A DNA stretch of 64,000 bases from contig NZ_PDBS01000002.1 in assembly GCF_002572525.1 (NCBI RefSeq), positions 62,001 to 126,000 of the forward strand, in the 5' to 3' direction. The notes beneath the pieces were generated by a model. It did not search any database and was not told the origin of the DNA. It saw only the letters and a list, made by a program, of their open reading frames with translations. The DNA comes from Natrinema sp. CBA1119 (lineage in GTDB: Archaea; Halobacteriota; Halobacteria; Halobacteriales; Natrialbaceae). The position numbers and the translations under genes are program-made. Below are positions 27,056-36,527 of the stretch, piece after piece (the stretch's first letter is position 1; every line of letters begins with the position of its first letter).

Positions 27056-27409
27056 TCAGTGGTGGGTCAGCGGGATCGGGTCATTGTCGCTCGCTGTCGT
27101 AGCCGCCTTTTGTGTTGACGATTCAGGAGACTTGGTGGTCTGATTTGAACCGGCCGGCTGCGTCGATGTCGTGAAGTCGGGGGATGGACTTGGCGAAGAG
27201 GGTTCGGTAGTGGGCTGAGGACGCCGGGCAGACGGTGACGATACAGCTGCACATGCAACCATCACCGCGCCAACGGAGGCGATTACGACCCCGTACCAGA
27301 TACCAGGTGGAGAACGCAGGCCGTCCACAAACAGAAGGGCTGCCCTGCCACCAATCACGAACAAGCCACCAAGACAGCCAACCACCGTTATTTCCTCACA
27401 ATACGTCAA
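27056..27409 (-). CDS. Small membrane protein with disordered tail (uncertain)
   Basis: A possible 117-residue protein with two hydrophobic segments (VVGCLGGLFVIGGRAALLFV and WYGVVIASVGAVMVACAAV) and a Pro/Ser/Thr-rich C-terminus. The frame begins with a TTG, has no clear ribosome-binding site, and no family is recognisable. It is convergent with the E1-like gene. It may be a real small membrane protein or a chance frame. Confidence 0.4.
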   Translation of the reverse strand: MTYCEEITVVGCLGGLFVIGGRAALLFVDGLRSPPGIWYGVVIASVGAVMVACAAVSSPSARRPQPTTEPSSPSPSPDFTTSTQPAGSNQTTKSPESSTQKAATTASDNDPIPLTHH

Positions 27410-27842
27410 ATATGCCTAAATGATTGCTCCCGGCACTTTTCATCTCATATATCCAGACTGAGAAATTTAAGCTGAAATAGAGCTATTATGCATTTTACCG
27501 TTCGTTTAACATATTATATCCACCAAAACTGTACAAAACCCTGTCGAAAACTGCGAATTGCTTCCGGAACTGGCGGAAGGGCGGCCCTGAGAGTCCCACC
27601 GAATGCGGCTGTAAATACCTGTTCTGGATTCCAGTCGGTGGTGAGACCGTCTCCCACTACTCAATATCAGGGTCTCAACTGCCGAACATCGGTTTGTCCT
27701 ACTCATACCCGACGTTACTCTATCGAGTTCAATCGTCACTATCACCCTCTTGCTCACCGCCTCTGTCAAGCTACTGAGAACGCTGGATAGTCGCGCGTGA
27801 TTCGCTACTTGTGCCAGTGCGAAGCCGTCACCGGTACAGTAG
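27410..27842. other. Intergenic stretch, no gene seen
   Basis: A plus-strand frame of about 100 codons (27488-27790) exists but has neither a plausible composition nor a homologous look. I treat the stretch as non-coding. Confidence 0.35.
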
Positions 27843-28115
27843 CTACTCGATATACTGTGATTCCCACGCTCGTCGGTCCTTGATAGCTTCTTCGCCGTCT
27901 TCCGTGATTGTGTAATAGTTTGTTCGCCTATCGAGCTGCCCTTTTTCGACGAGGTCCTTGTTGACGACGGTATCGAGATTCGGATACAGCCGGCCGTGAT
28001 TGATCTCGTCACTGTAGTACTGCTCAATCTCTTCTTTCACGTCCTGACCAGACGGTTGGTTAGCACCAGCGATCACGTATAGCAGGTCTCGTTGGAACCC
28101 TGTGAGATCATCCAT
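27843..28115 (-). CDS. PadR-family transcriptional regulator (paralogue 1)
   Basis: A 90-residue winged-helix protein of the PadR family: GFQRDLLYVIAG (helix 1), SGQDVKEEIEQYY, INHGRLYPNLDTVVNKDLVEKG (the recognition helix and its typical G-R-L-Y-P motif) and DRRTNYYTITEDGEE (the wing). There is almost no C-terminal dimerisation helix, as usual for short haloarchaeal versions. The ATG at 28115 aligns with paralogues at 28665-28958 and 53035-53310. Upstream sequence shares a motif with the third paralogue (28142-28174), suggesting a common promoter or operator. The target genes are unknown. Confidence 0.88.
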   Translation of the reverse strand: MDDLTGFQRDLLYVIAGANQPSGQDVKEEIEQYYSDEINHGRLYPNLDTVVNKDLVEKGQLDRRTNYYTITEDGEEAIKDRRAWESQYIE

Positions 28116-28141
28116 GTTGTGGCAATTCAATCGTTCTAATG

Positions 28142-28174
28142 TTTGTTATCAGATCCGTACATGGCTGTATGTCA
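28142..28174 (-). promoter_or_regulatory. Shared upstream motif of PadR gene 1
   Basis: TTTGTTATCA followed by GTACATGGCTGTATGTC (plus-strand reading) lies 27 bases upstream of the start. The same arrangement (TTTGTTATCA, then GTACATGCCAGTGTATGAC) precedes the PadR gene at 53310. On the coding strand TGATAACAAA sits where a TATA box is expected, and the second part may be an operator. Confidence 0.4.
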
Positions 28175-28375
28175 ACGCTAGAGACTCTCTTTATAAGTTG
28201 GCCGGAGAGGCTCACAGAGTGTTCAGCCTGTATGTTTACCTATATGCTATGGAAATCGGTCTCTCATGCGGACTCCTAACTTCCGAATGTATCTCCAAGA
28301 ACTCATAGCATCTCCAACAGGGAATACAATTAAGCAGTATCGTATTGAGCATTATATATGCGGGTGAAGTGATAC

Positions 28376-28651
28376 ATGTATCTGGCCGATGACCCTCGTC
28401 CCCCGCTCCCCGAGTGGATCATTGAGGCGTACGCTGTCCTTTCTGCTGAGATATCGAACTCGAACACCGAAGACAGCAACCAGCAGGTCCCGTCAATCGA
28501 TCGAGATCGGGCGATCGATATCCTTTGCACAACTGACCAACTGACACTCGAGTCAGCGGATGCAGAGCATGCAATCACACGGCTCCTCGAGCGCGGGTAT
28601 TTTTACGAAGTCGGCGCTGAACTCCGCGTGACTCTCCCATCTGCGGAGTGA
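28376..28651 (+). CDS. Unknown small haloarchaeal protein
   Basis: A 91-residue acidic protein with a helical, winged-helix-like C-terminus (DRDRAIDILCTT, ESADAEHAITRLLERGYFYEV). It could be a small DNA-binding regulator (DEEDxx-AHxxITRLLERGYxxxV resembles a recognition helix plus wing), but no family is recognised. It lies between and convergent to a PadR gene. Confidence 0.55.
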   Translation: MYLADDPRPPLPEWIIEAYAVLSAEISNSNTEDSNQQVPSIDRDRAIDILCTTDQLTLESADAEHAITRLLERGYFYEVGAELRVTLPSAE

Positions 28652-28664
28652 AGATGTTGCTCCG

Positions 28665-28958
28665 TCACTTGGATTCGGAGAGGAAGCCGCTCATGTACTG
28701 GTCTTCCCACTTGCGACGGGCTTCGAGTTCACGGTGGCCGCGAGCCGTGATCGTATAGTAGTTCGTTCGGCGGTCGAGTTCACCCTTCTCAACGAGGCCT
28801 TTGTCGACGATCTCGTCGAGGTTCGGATAGAGCCGCCCGTGGTGTATCTCCTTCTCGTAGTACTCCTCGAGTTCGTCTTTAATCGCGAGACCATGTGGCT
28901 CGTCCTGATCGGCGATCGCGTACAACAGGTCACGCTGAAACGCAGTGAGATCGTACAT
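28665..28958 (-). CDS. PadR-family transcriptional regulator (paralogue 2)
   Basis: A 97-residue winged-helix protein, clearly paralogous to 27843-28115: FQRDLLYAIADQ, HHGRLYPNLDEIVDKGLVEKG and DRRTNYYTITARG. It is more diverged than paralogues 1 and 3 are from each other and carries a longer C-terminal helix (ELEARRKWEDQYMSGFL). The shared upstream motif is absent here, so regulation may differ. Confidence 0.88.
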   Translation of the reverse strand: MYDLTAFQRDLLYAIADQDEPHGLAIKDELEEYYEKEIHHGRLYPNLDEIVDKGLVEKGELDRRTNYYTITARGHRELEARRKWEDQYMSGFLSESK

Positions 28959-29102
28959 ATCCGAATGTGTGTATATTGGCTGCTGAAGGTTCTGGGATCA
29001 TCCTTCGGATCTGTTGCCCTTCTGTAGAACTGCAGAAGAGGACATAAACCGGGGAGAGACAGGGATCTACCACCGACGAGCGGCTACGCTACAGACGGTG
29101 AC

Positions 29103-29408
29103 TTAAGCCCCACCATTGTGGTGCTCAGAATCGAGCCGAGCATACGCGTCTGCAGTGGCGCGTAGTTCGGTGAGTGACCTGTTGAGCGTCAGTAGCTCGG
29201 GAAGTTGTTCGTCGATCTTTCTTAGCGTCTGTTCAGCCTTAAGGAGTGCCTCATGCAGATCGTCGACGGGAATCTGACCGCCATCCACGGCGCCACGTTC
29301 TGGGTGATACCTCTGATCACCGTACGCCGAGTCAGGAACCGGATCGTCGACACCGAGAGCTCGGTCGAACTCAGGGACGTCCTGAGGATCGGGCTCATCT
29401 GGCGTCAT
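29103..29408 (-). CDS. Unknown acidic protein, third gene of a small operon
   Basis: A 101-residue protein with a disordered acidic N-terminus (DEPDPQDVPEFDRAL) and a predicted coiled coil (LHEALLKAEQTLRKIDEQLPELLTLN). The family is not recognised, though such proteins recur on haloarchaeal plasmids. The start overlaps the stop of the preceding gene (ATGA at 29405-29408), so the two are translationally coupled. Confidence 0.6.
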   Translation of the reverse strand: MTPDEPDPQDVPEFDRALGVDDPVPDSAYGDQRYHPERGAVDGGQIPVDDLHEALLKAEQTLRKIDEQLPELLTLNRSLTELRATADAYARLDSEHHNGGA

Positions 29409-29596
29409 CGGTCGAGCACCTCGACGTCAGGATTCGCACCGGCTGGACCAGCGACTGCTTTCGCACGCTCGCGTTCGCGGCGCTCTCGCTGGGCCTGCCG
29501 TTCGAGGGCGTCTGCCCGACGACAGCGGTCGATTCTCTCATCGTCGACGTCATCGATCGTAAAACGCTTACCACGGTGGTCGATCTGTTCGATCAT
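29405..29596 (-). CDS. Unknown basic/charged small protein, second gene of a small operon
   Basis: 63 residues, starting MIEQIDHRGKRFTIDDVDDE and continuing into a long charged helix (ADALERQAQRERRERERAK). The frame is open further upstream to 29734, but the start at 29596 is chosen because it overlaps the stop of the upstream zinc-finger gene (TGATG) and begins with ordinary sequence. Function unknown. Confidence 0.55.
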   Translation of the reverse strand: MIEQIDHRGKRFTIDDVDDERIDRCRRADALERQAQRERRERERAKAVAGPAGANPDVEVLDR

Positions 29597-29751
29597 CAGG
29601 CTGAAGCCTCCTGAGCCGCGTCTCGAGCGTCCGCCTGCAGGTGGCCGTATTGGACTGCACAGCTGTCCGAGCAGAACCGGCCAGCGTATCCTGCCTGACC
29701 GCGAGTGAGTGCTGACCAGTTCGGCATTCGGCATGCGTTGCGGTTGGTCAT
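29596..29751 (-). CDS. 51-residue putative zinc-finger protein, first gene of a small operon
   Basis: MTNRNACRMPNWSALTRGQA ... FCSDSCAVQYGH: cysteines at 7, 27 and 31 with His37 could form a small treble-clef-like zinc site (FCSDSC knuckle). The ATG at 29751 is preceded by a still smaller frame (25 codons from the ATG near 29828) whose stop also overlaps it. The ATG/TGA coupling through the next two genes supports translation. Function unknown; probably DNA- or RNA-binding. Confidence 0.5.
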   Translation of the reverse strand: MTNRNACRMPNWSALTRGQAGYAGRFCSDSCAVQYGHLQADARDAAQEASA

Positions 29752-30114
29752 CTGGCGATACCTCGCTTCAGGAATTGAGTCGTCTCCGCGTCTGGCGACG
29801 CTGTTGCTACATCAGTTGTTCGCATGGATTGCTGCGGCGGACTTCAGTCGAGCCCCCGCACCCCTCTGGGGACGACAAACCATCTCGAGCGAACGACCAG
29901 TTCAACTCACAGTTCATCTGTAGATAGTCGCACGGTTTCTTTATTCAGAATAATTTCTGAAATCGAATCGGGGAGATTCAGTAACTATGCGTGCAAACTA
30001 AACGTCGATTTAAGACCGCTATCAGCTATTGTCTAGAGTTGGATCTCCGGTTAGGCTTGATCCCCATGCATTGACAGGTACTCTCCTATTTGTGTTGAGT
30101 CCCAAGCTAGCCTG

Positions 30115-30627
30115 ATGACACAAGATAAGCATGTATCCCGACGGCAGATGCTCACGCTGACAGGTGTCGCAACATCAACGGCGTTCATCGCCGGATGCGG
30201 TGGCGGCGGTAACGGTGGTAACGGCGGCGAGGCAATCGAGCCTGGCATGCAGATTGAGTTCAACGGGCAGACATCCGGCTGGGTCGGCATCGCGCCCGAC
30301 TCAATCGCAGACGAAGAAAACCCGACAATCACCCTCCAAGCGGGAGAAACCTACGAGATCGGCTGGACCGAAGGCGACGGTGCCAACCACAATATCGCGA
30401 TTTACGACGACAGCGACGAGGTCATTAATGACCTTGCGACCGAGGAGACCTCCGATCCCGGCGACGACCAGTGGTTGGAATTCGAGGCCAGCAGCGAGAT
30501 GGTCACGTACATCTGCGAGGTCCATCCGACTTCGATGGTCGGCGATATTCAGGTCGAAGGTGGCGGCGGTGGGAACCAGACCGAGAACCAAACTGGCGGG
30601 AATGAAACCGGAAACCAAACTGGGTAA
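30115..30627 (+). CDS. Cupredoxin-domain Tat lipoprotein with Asn-Gln-Thr tail
   Basis: A 170-residue secreted copper protein. Signal: SRRQMLTLTG with lipobox IAGC (Cys28). The cupredoxin domain (40-150) has ligands His92 (ANHNIAI), Cys134, His137 and Met141 (CEVHPTSM). The tail NQTENQTGGNETGNQTG contains four N-x-T sequons in 17 residues, so it may be heavily N-glycosylated outside the cell. It is nearest to the protein at 33839-34372, and their downstream sequences are also homologous in inverted orientation. Likely an electron carrier; partner unknown. The membrane protein at 31070-32473 converges on it. Confidence 0.88.
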   Translation: MTQDKHVSRRQMLTLTGVATSTAFIAGCGGGGNGGNGGEAIEPGMQIEFNGQTSGWVGIAPDSIADEENPTITLQAGETYEIGWTEGDGANHNIAIYDDSDEVINDLATEETSDPGDDQWLEFEASSEMVTYICEVHPTSMVGDIQVEGGGGGNQTENQTGGNETGNQTG

Positions 30628-30743
30628 CAACTCTATTCGGGAAGATTTTAGCAGTCGTCACTGGGCTGAATATTTTCACTCTAGGCAGCAAGGTCTCGGC
30701 TACTGAGTCGCCGTTGAGTACTACTCTTCTGAGCGGCCCTGAA

Positions 30744-30854
30744 TAGTAACAAGGCCGGGGTAGTGTGATGACACGAGACGATGGAGTATGATTTTCCACC
30801 GCACCCCGGCAGAGAACGCACATCTTCTCTTCAAATAGATCTAACACCTGCAAA
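30744..30854 (+). repeat. Structured 3' element after cupredoxin gene, copy 1
   Basis: A conserved block of about 110 bp. Its core 30754-30810 can fold with GCCGGGGT pairing to ACCCCGGC around an interior containing GATGACACGAGACGATGG. The inverted counterpart is at 33564-33674 and keeps the stem although the sequence has diverged. It could be a transcript end, a small RNA or the tip of an old mobile element. Confidence 0.5.
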
Positions 30855-31069
30855 GACAGGGCCTATTTCTACAATACAGCCTGAAATCTCTTCAGATGGA
30901 GAATATTCTGATGCAACTTAGAAAATAGCCACTCGTACTAAGCGGAATGTGTATTCCCTGTACTGACTGCACAGAGTGACAAACCCATCATGTTATGATA
31001 ATTTCAACAGAGCCAAAAATCCAATATCGTACTCGTATAGCAGCCACCCCGTTTACGATCGTGGGTTAG

Positions 31070-32473
31070 TCAGCTCGAGATGTATGGTGGGTTCATCGTT
31101 CCTTGTGAAACGAGATAGAGGCTCACCATCGTGAGAAAGACCATCAAAACGATGAGCGGATACTGGCTCCTGATTGCTTGGAGCTTCCCAGGAAATAGTT
31201 CAAAGGAGATGGTGTGGGCGATCCAAACTGCGAGGACGTGGCCGAGCAGGATGCCAGCGATCTCAACATAGTTGAACCAACCTGGCAAAGCGTACCGGGT
31301 TGGGTTCGGCGGTGGATCCAGCGGCATCGCCAAGGCGTCAAGCAACGATGGCCACAGCGAAATTCCGAATCCGACGTAGTGCGCAAGGTGGTAGCCGGCC
31401 GCGATGGCCAGCAATGGCGTTGCGAACCGCAGCCCAAGGTATCGACGGGAGAGATAGGTCTCGGCCCGCTGGCGAGTCCGGTCAATCGCGATCCAATATA
31501 CCTTCCAGAACAGGCCGAAGCCACCGACGAGAAGCGTCAAATAGACAAATAAGGGAGGTGCACCAAGTCCGACGAGGAATTCGATAGTCTGGACACCTAG
31601 TGGCGTGACAATGAATCCGCTGTAGGTTAGTTCCCAGACCAGCGCAAGTACAAATGCCACAAGCGAAGTGTCGGTGACGAGGTCAGCATCGCTCAGCCGT
31701 GATCCAGGGTACCGCAATTCGAACCCCTCATCAGTCAGTTGGATCGGCGCAACAGCCCCGTAGCACCGAAACCACATTGAGAGCGGATCACCACGTCGGA
31801 ACCACGTTTCCGGCGAAAACACGACCGCACCTGAGAGTGTAAATAGCGAGTAGAAGCCAAGTACAAGCAACAATATAGTCGGTGACGAAGTCAGGGGAGC
31901 GATGACCTCGAGACCAACAAACGTCAATAGTGCCACTACGGCGGGCCAGGAGGCGAACGAGGGAGGATAGGATTTATAGCTGTTTGGGAGTGCTCTGGCA
32001 ATCTGTTTCCAAGGGTTAAGTGCCGGCCATGGGTTTCCGATGGTATAGGCACCAATAGTTAACAGAGTACGCCCACCAACAAATGTCACTAAGACAGTCG
32101 CACTGACTAACCCAATGTTCGGCCCGGCAACACCGGCGACAAAAATTAGTACAAGGCCAAGGATACCGATCACTCCGAACAAAAGTGAGCCTGCAGTTAA
32201 TAGTCGATCCATAGACGTTCTAATTGCACGATCATGATATGTGTCAATCACCTCACGGTCAGTGACGAGCATGGTCAATAGTGCCGAGGCACCAACGGTA
32301 CCGCCGCCAGTCGCAAGGTATAACCATGTTGGGACGCTGACGTCAGCCTCACCCGCGGAGAGGCCTGAAGCAGTCATGCTCGCAGCGACGACACCGACAC
32401 CAGTTGCGAGAACTGCAAGTGTAAGCAATAAGGCAATACTAGTCCGGCGAGCAAGAGCCGAACGGTCACTCAT
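31070..32473 (-). CDS. Unknown multi-spanning membrane protein
   Basis: A 467-residue protein with about eleven to twelve hydrophobic segments from residue 12 to the C-terminus. Histidines within or near segments (GYHLAHYVGFG near 375; AVWIAHT near 425) could bind haem or copper, but no catalytic motif is certain. Its placement between two cupredoxin genes in a copper-redox neighbourhood suggests a role in electron transfer or copper handling (inference only). The start at 32473 gives a short positively charged N-terminus before the first membrane segment. Confidence 0.7.
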   Translation of the reverse strand: MSDRSALARRTSIALLLTLAVLATGVGVVAASMTASGLSAGEADVSVPTWLYLATGGGTVGASALLTMLVTDREVIDTYHDRAIRTSMDRLLTAGSLLFGVIGILGLVLIFVAGVAGPNIGLVSATVLVTFVGGRTLLTIGAYTIGNPWPALNPWKQIARALPNSYKSYPPSFASWPAVVALLTFVGLEVIAPLTSSPTILLLVLGFYSLFTLSGAVVFSPETWFRRGDPLSMWFRCYGAVAPIQLTDEGFELRYPGSRLSDADLVTDTSLVAFVLALVWELTYSGFIVTPLGVQTIEFLVGLGAPPLFVYLTLLVGGFGLFWKVYWIAIDRTRQRAETYLSRRYLGLRFATPLLAIAAGYHLAHYVGFGISLWPSLLDALAMPLDPPPNPTRYALPGWFNYVEIAGILLGHVLAVWIAHTISFELFPGKLQAIRSQYPLIVLMVFLTMVSLYLVSQGTMNPPYISS

Positions 32474-32683
32474 TGGTTAGTAGTTGATACTGGTGGTCCA
32501 TTTATGTGTCGCTTCTATGCAAATCTGGATATCTTATTTCACACGTATATTTTACAGATATGGCGGAATTATGACGGCTTATATTCACAACTACTGTTAT
32601 GGAGACCACGACTTAATTGGACTACGGTTGAAAAGGTAATATGACGATCGCATTGGCTCTATAACACTCTCCGTGATATCTCT

Positions 32684-32695
32684 ATCCAAGGGCCT
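32684..32695. repeat. 12-bp direct repeat, left copy
   Basis: ATCCAAGGGCCT immediately precedes the left inverted repeat of the IS-bounded unit. The identical 12-mer follows the right inverted repeat at 39209-39220. Confidence 0.85.
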
Positions 32696-33553
32696 CATTC
32701 GTCTTTAGCTAAGACTCATACCTCGGTTTGTAGCGGTAGCAAGCGTCTCTTGCAGGATCGGTCGTTGCTGATGAATCTTCTGTGCGTCTTCGATTAGCCG
32801 CTCCAACAGCGGCGGTGGCGAGTAGCCGAGATACTCACCGAGTTCGTGGAGGATGAGCTGGGCGTGCGACCGGAAGGTCGCCGCCCAACGCTCTGGCGGG
32901 AACACGATCTCATCGGCAGCCTGCTCGGTGACCAGATCCAACAACTCACGGCTCACCAACAGTGACAGCAACGCCGCATACAGCAAGATCTCCACGACAA
33001 CAGGGTTGTTCGTGTCGAACTCATCCAGTTCGTACTGCGTCTTCAGCTCACGGAACAACGTCTCTACCTCCCATCGACACCGATACAGCGTTGCTAGATC
33101 CTCCGGCAGGAACTCGTCTCTCGGCAGATTTGTAATATACAGATGGTAGTCGTCGGTGTCCTCGTCAAGACCGCGCTCGACGAGGTCGCGAAGGTACTCT
33201 GCGAGTGACGGCGTCAGCCGGTGGTAGAAACCACCGGGAGAGATCAGCTCGTCGGCTGTGGAGTTGTAGCTGCGTCTGAATCCAGCGAGTGTTCGGCTTC
33301 GCCGCAGGCGAGAGCCGAACACAAGCGCCCACACGAGGACTGGAATCTGAAGCTTGCCCTCTCGCTCGACCACGCCGAGTTCCTCGGCGTGCTCTTCGAG
33401 ATACTCAGAGGGAAACAGTGTAGTGAGCCGACGCATAATTCGAGATGAGGAGGCTTCGTTGTGCACACTCGTCGCCTCCTCATTCACTCTCGAAAAGTAG
33501 CCACGATAGGCGACTGCTGTCACGCGGTTTCTAGCTTAGCTAAAGACGGATGC
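32696..33553 (-). mobile_element. Defective IS4-type element
   Basis: An 858-bp element with 18-bp inverted repeats at both ends. The coding frame 32705-33523 (272 codons) keeps the N-terminal part (SSRIMRRLTTLFPSEYLEEH, GGFYHRLTPSLAEYLRDLVE) and the C-terminal part (DDYHLYITNLPRDEFLPEDL, YRCRWEVETLFRELKTQY with the catalytic Glu). The region that should hold the two catalytic Asp residues, about 150-180 codons, is missing between ERGLD and EDTDD. The frame is otherwise open, so the deletion is in frame and the product inactive. Confidence 0.8.
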
Positions 33554-33563
33554 AAACCGTGCT

Positions 33564-33674
33564 TTTGCAGGTGTCTGAACTATTAACGGTGAACATGTGG
33601 GTTCACTGCCGGGGTACGATGGAAAGTCAGTACCGCCATCGTCTCGTGTCATCATAACTTGCCCCGGCCCTGCT
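33564..33674 (-). repeat. Structured 3' element after cupredoxin gene, copy 2
   Basis: The minus-strand counterpart of 30744-30854. The stem GCCGGGG/CCCCGGC (33608-33668) and the interior GATGACACGAGACGATGG are conserved. On this strand ATGATGA and CTGA also occur, which recall C and D boxes, but the spacing is not that of a standard C/D sRNA. It begins ten bases from the IS end at 33553. Confidence 0.5.
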
Positions 33675-33838
33675 CACATGAAAGGTAGTCCAATATACCG
33701 GTCTTCAACAGCGACTTCGTAGCCGAGGCCCTGCCCCCGATATTAGGAGTTTGATCTTGGCAGCAAATGATTGTAACACGGATGAGTAGTCCGCACCTTC
33801 ACCACGGCACCTACCGAGAGCCGCCGGAAGTGTCGCTG

Positions 33839-34372
33839 TTAGCCGGACTGATTGCCGGTTTCGTTTCCGGTCGTGTTCCCGTCAGTGGTGTTGCCGCCAC
33901 CGCCGCCACCTTCGACCTGAATATCGCCGACCATCGTTGTCGGGTGGACCTGGCAGATGTACGTGGTCATTACGTCGCTGGCCTGGAACTCGAGCCACTG
34001 ATTTTCCGGTTCGGTGACGACCTCGGTCGTGAGATCATTGACAACCTCGTCGTTTTCGTTGCGGATTTCGATGTTGTGCCGGGCGCCGTCGCCCTGGGTC
34101 CAGCCGATCTCGTAGGTTTCTCCTGCTTGGAGGATGAGCGTCGGGTTCTCTTGGTCCGCGATCGAGTCAGGTGCGATACCGACCCAGCCAGACGTCTGCC
34201 CGTTGAACTCTATTTGCGTGCCCGGCTCGATTTCGATCCCACCGCCGTTGCCGCCGTTACCGTTGCCGTTACCACCGCCGCCACCACCGCAGCCGGCGAC
34301 GAACGCCGTTGATGTTGCGACACCTGTCAATTTGAGCATCCGCCGTCGAGATGTTTGCTTACCATCGGTCAT
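33839..34372 (-). CDS. Cupredoxin-domain Tat lipoprotein inside the composite unit
   Basis: A 177-residue secreted copper protein. Tat signal SRRRMLKLTG, lipobox VAGC (Cys28), Gly/Asn linker, and a cupredoxin domain with His99 (ARHNIEI), Cys140, His143 and Met147 (CQVHPTTM). The tail NTTDGNTTGNETGNQSG has four N-x-S/T sequons. The ATG at 34372 directly precedes the Tat motif; the 19-codon upstream extension is discarded. It is nearest to 30115-30627 and in opposite orientation, with homology continuing downstream, so the pair forms a diverged inverted duplication. Confidence 0.88.
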   Translation of the reverse strand: MTDGKQTSRRRMLKLTGVATSTAFVAGCGGGGGGNGNGNGGNGGGIEIEPGTQIEFNGQTSGWVGIAPDSIADQENPTLILQAGETYEIGWTQGDGARHNIEIRNENDEVVNDLTTEVVTEPENQWLEFQASDVMTTYICQVHPTTMVGDIQVEGGGGGGNTTDGNTTGNETGNQSG

Positions 34373-34646
34373 TGGGTTGATTTGGGGCTCAAGACGAATC
34401 ATCAGACACCCATCTAATGCAGGCCCCAACCCTAGTTAAATAATTTATTTATGAAATATGGAGTATGTTGCGAGATTTATGTTCTATTCGTATCTTCGCT
34501 GAGCGATACGTGCACCGCCTCCGCTGATCGTTCCGACAGAAATAGTCAGGAGAATCTCCTAAAAGAAAAGGAAATGATGTTTCATCGGAACGGCATTCTA
34601 ACCAGATTATTAAATTTTCGCTCTTGTGGCGTAGATTGTTGGTGAA

Positions 34647-35540
34647 TTAGAGTGCTGTTTCGAGGATGGTTTTCAGTGCTTCTTTTCCTGGTTTTCGGAA
34701 GACTTCGCGGCGGAGCTGGAACGCTCTGAGATACGGCGTGAGTCTGTCTTTGGAGACGCCTCGATGCGGCGAGAGCCACCGTCGCGTCAGCGACGCGTGG
34801 CTCTCGCACGTATTCACGTGTACGTCTCTATCAACGTACCCACCGTCGCCGTGGACGACGTATTCGCGGTCGAATGCGTCGTCCTCGTCGAGTGGTTCGT
34901 ACGCCCGAAAGCCGTCAGTATAGACGGTCAACAACTCCTGCTGGCGGTTAGCCAGGAGGAGTCGAGTCGTCGATTCATCGGCGGCTTTCGCTGGGATCAC
35001 GTGCCGTGCACCACTCCCGCGATCTGCGAGAATGAACACGGGAAGCTTGTCCTGTTCGTACTGATCCTCTTCCGCGCGTGGACAGGCCACGCGAGCGCGA
35101 CGGGCCGTCGCGCTCGCGGCCTTTGAGACCGGCTTTCACGTACAGTTCATCGATTTCGATCGGGCCTTCGAGCTGTGGCCGAGGCGCGTCCAGCGCTCGC
35201 AGGAAGCGCTGGACGCGCTGGACGCGCCGGTAGATCGTCTTGTAAGAAACGTCGATCTCTACGTCTAACTGTCTGAGACTGGTGTTGAACCGGATGTAAG
35301 TGTAGACGGCGAGAAACCATTTTCTGAGTGCAACCGCCGAGTGTTCGAAGAAGTACCGGTCTGATCATTGAACGTGCGGTCGCAATTCTTACAGAGATAC
35401 CGCTGAAACACTCGATAGCTGCCGTACCGAATCACCGATTCGGCACGGTAGCGTGGGCAATAGACGCCGTTACGCCAGCGAACCTGTGACAGCAGGTTCG
35501 CGGCTCGACGCTCCGAGACGAACGTCTTGATTGGGAACAT
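34647..35540 (-). pseudogene. IS1595-type transposase, frameshifted
   Basis: The N-terminal frame (35540 down to about 35270) holds the zinc-ribbon segment CPRYRAESVIRYGSYRVFQR YLCKNCDRTFNDQTGT; the second Cys of the first pair is replaced by Arg-Tyr context. After one or more frameshifts the C-terminal frame (35090-34647) has VFILADRGSGARHVIPAK, LLTVYTDGFRAYEPL and VHVNTCESHASLTRRWLSPH, the DDE core of this haloarchaeal group. Ends with related GATTGTTGG sequences lie near 34631 and 35612. Non-functional. Confidence 0.7.
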
Positions 35541-35706
35541 CGTTCGTCGGGTGACGCGGTCGCGTCACCCTTGCCCTCTGTGACTTCCAGCTACTGCTGA
35601 GAACTGACCAACAATCCTCTACCTAAGAGCGTAAATTTTAGAGTGTATCTTATTCTTGACACATGCCTGTTGAGCAGTTTTGTATATTGTAGCGAAAGAA
35701 CACGTA

Positions 35707-36138
35707 ATGACATCTCGGCTTCTTGTCCCGGTCAATCAGTCTGAGTAGACCGACGGTGCACATGAATTTGTGCTCTCGGAGTATCCAGATACACAGATCA
35801 CAGCGTTACACATGATCGGTTCCACTGATATCCAAGGGGTGTTGCCCTCGAATCGGTCAGTCCGAGTTGTATGCCAACTTTCAGGCAGGGCAAGAGGATG
35901 CTGCTGAACAGATCCTGGAGATCGCGGCGGAATAAGCTGACCAACACGGACAGATGATCGATACGAAACAAATGACAGAGCTGTTGGACATTCAATCGTT
36001 GAGTTTGTAGACAGCCATGACATTTATTAGATCATAACTGGAAGCCATGATCGAACCAGAGCGAGTCGTGTCCTACTGGAGAGCGTTGCTGAGAAGATCA
36101 CTCGCCGTTCACCGGTACCAGTGACGAGCGTTTTTTGA
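35707..36138 (+). pseudogene. Universal stress protein (UspA-type) relic
   Basis: The frame begins MTSRLLVPVNQSE with a stop where a USP gene continues, then TDGAHEFVLSEYPDTQITALHMI, a frameshift into SELYANFQAGQEDAAEQILEIAAE, and a last part ITGSHDRTRASRVLLESVAEKITRRSPVPVTSVF ending at 36136-36138. The last segment is the USP ATP-binding signature (G-S-H-x-R...). Three or more lesions make it dead. Confidence 0.8.
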
Positions 36139-36527
36139 GTACGAATAGTTCGGGACAAAAAGTCACGGGAGGAAATTTTTCTTCTAAAGAGACTAGATTC
36201 ACGCCCATCGTTCATTGCGACATCCGCTCGCTGTTTAAGCTGGCTTGATCGCTGCCCGGTCATGAGTCACCGGCAAGATCAGATTATTGCCCGCCCTGAG
36301 ATACGGTTCTAAAGATGTGGGGACGGGGTTGCCGACCTGTACATGAAAGACCATTTACCGAAAAACAACGTTAGTATGTGGTAAAAATGTATTAGGAATA
36401 TGGCATTCTGATAAGTCGATCTTGAGCAAGGAACAATCGAATCGGTTTATTGGTCGATATCGACACTATGCTATCCGGGTCACAGGGTACTCCGGACCGA
36501 CATCCGGTGCGGCGTACTGAGACTATC
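36139..36527. other. Intergenic stretch, no gene seen
   Basis: There is no coding frame. It should contain the promoter of the cupredoxin-dehydrogenase gene; AT-rich runs at 36378-36412 are candidates for core promoter elements. Confidence 0.4.

Noticed and set aside
33564-33674. A box C/D sRNA downstream of the cupredoxin gene
   Set aside because: ATGATGA and CTGA are present in copy 2, but the spacing and terminal stem do not fit and copy 1 lacks the CTGA.
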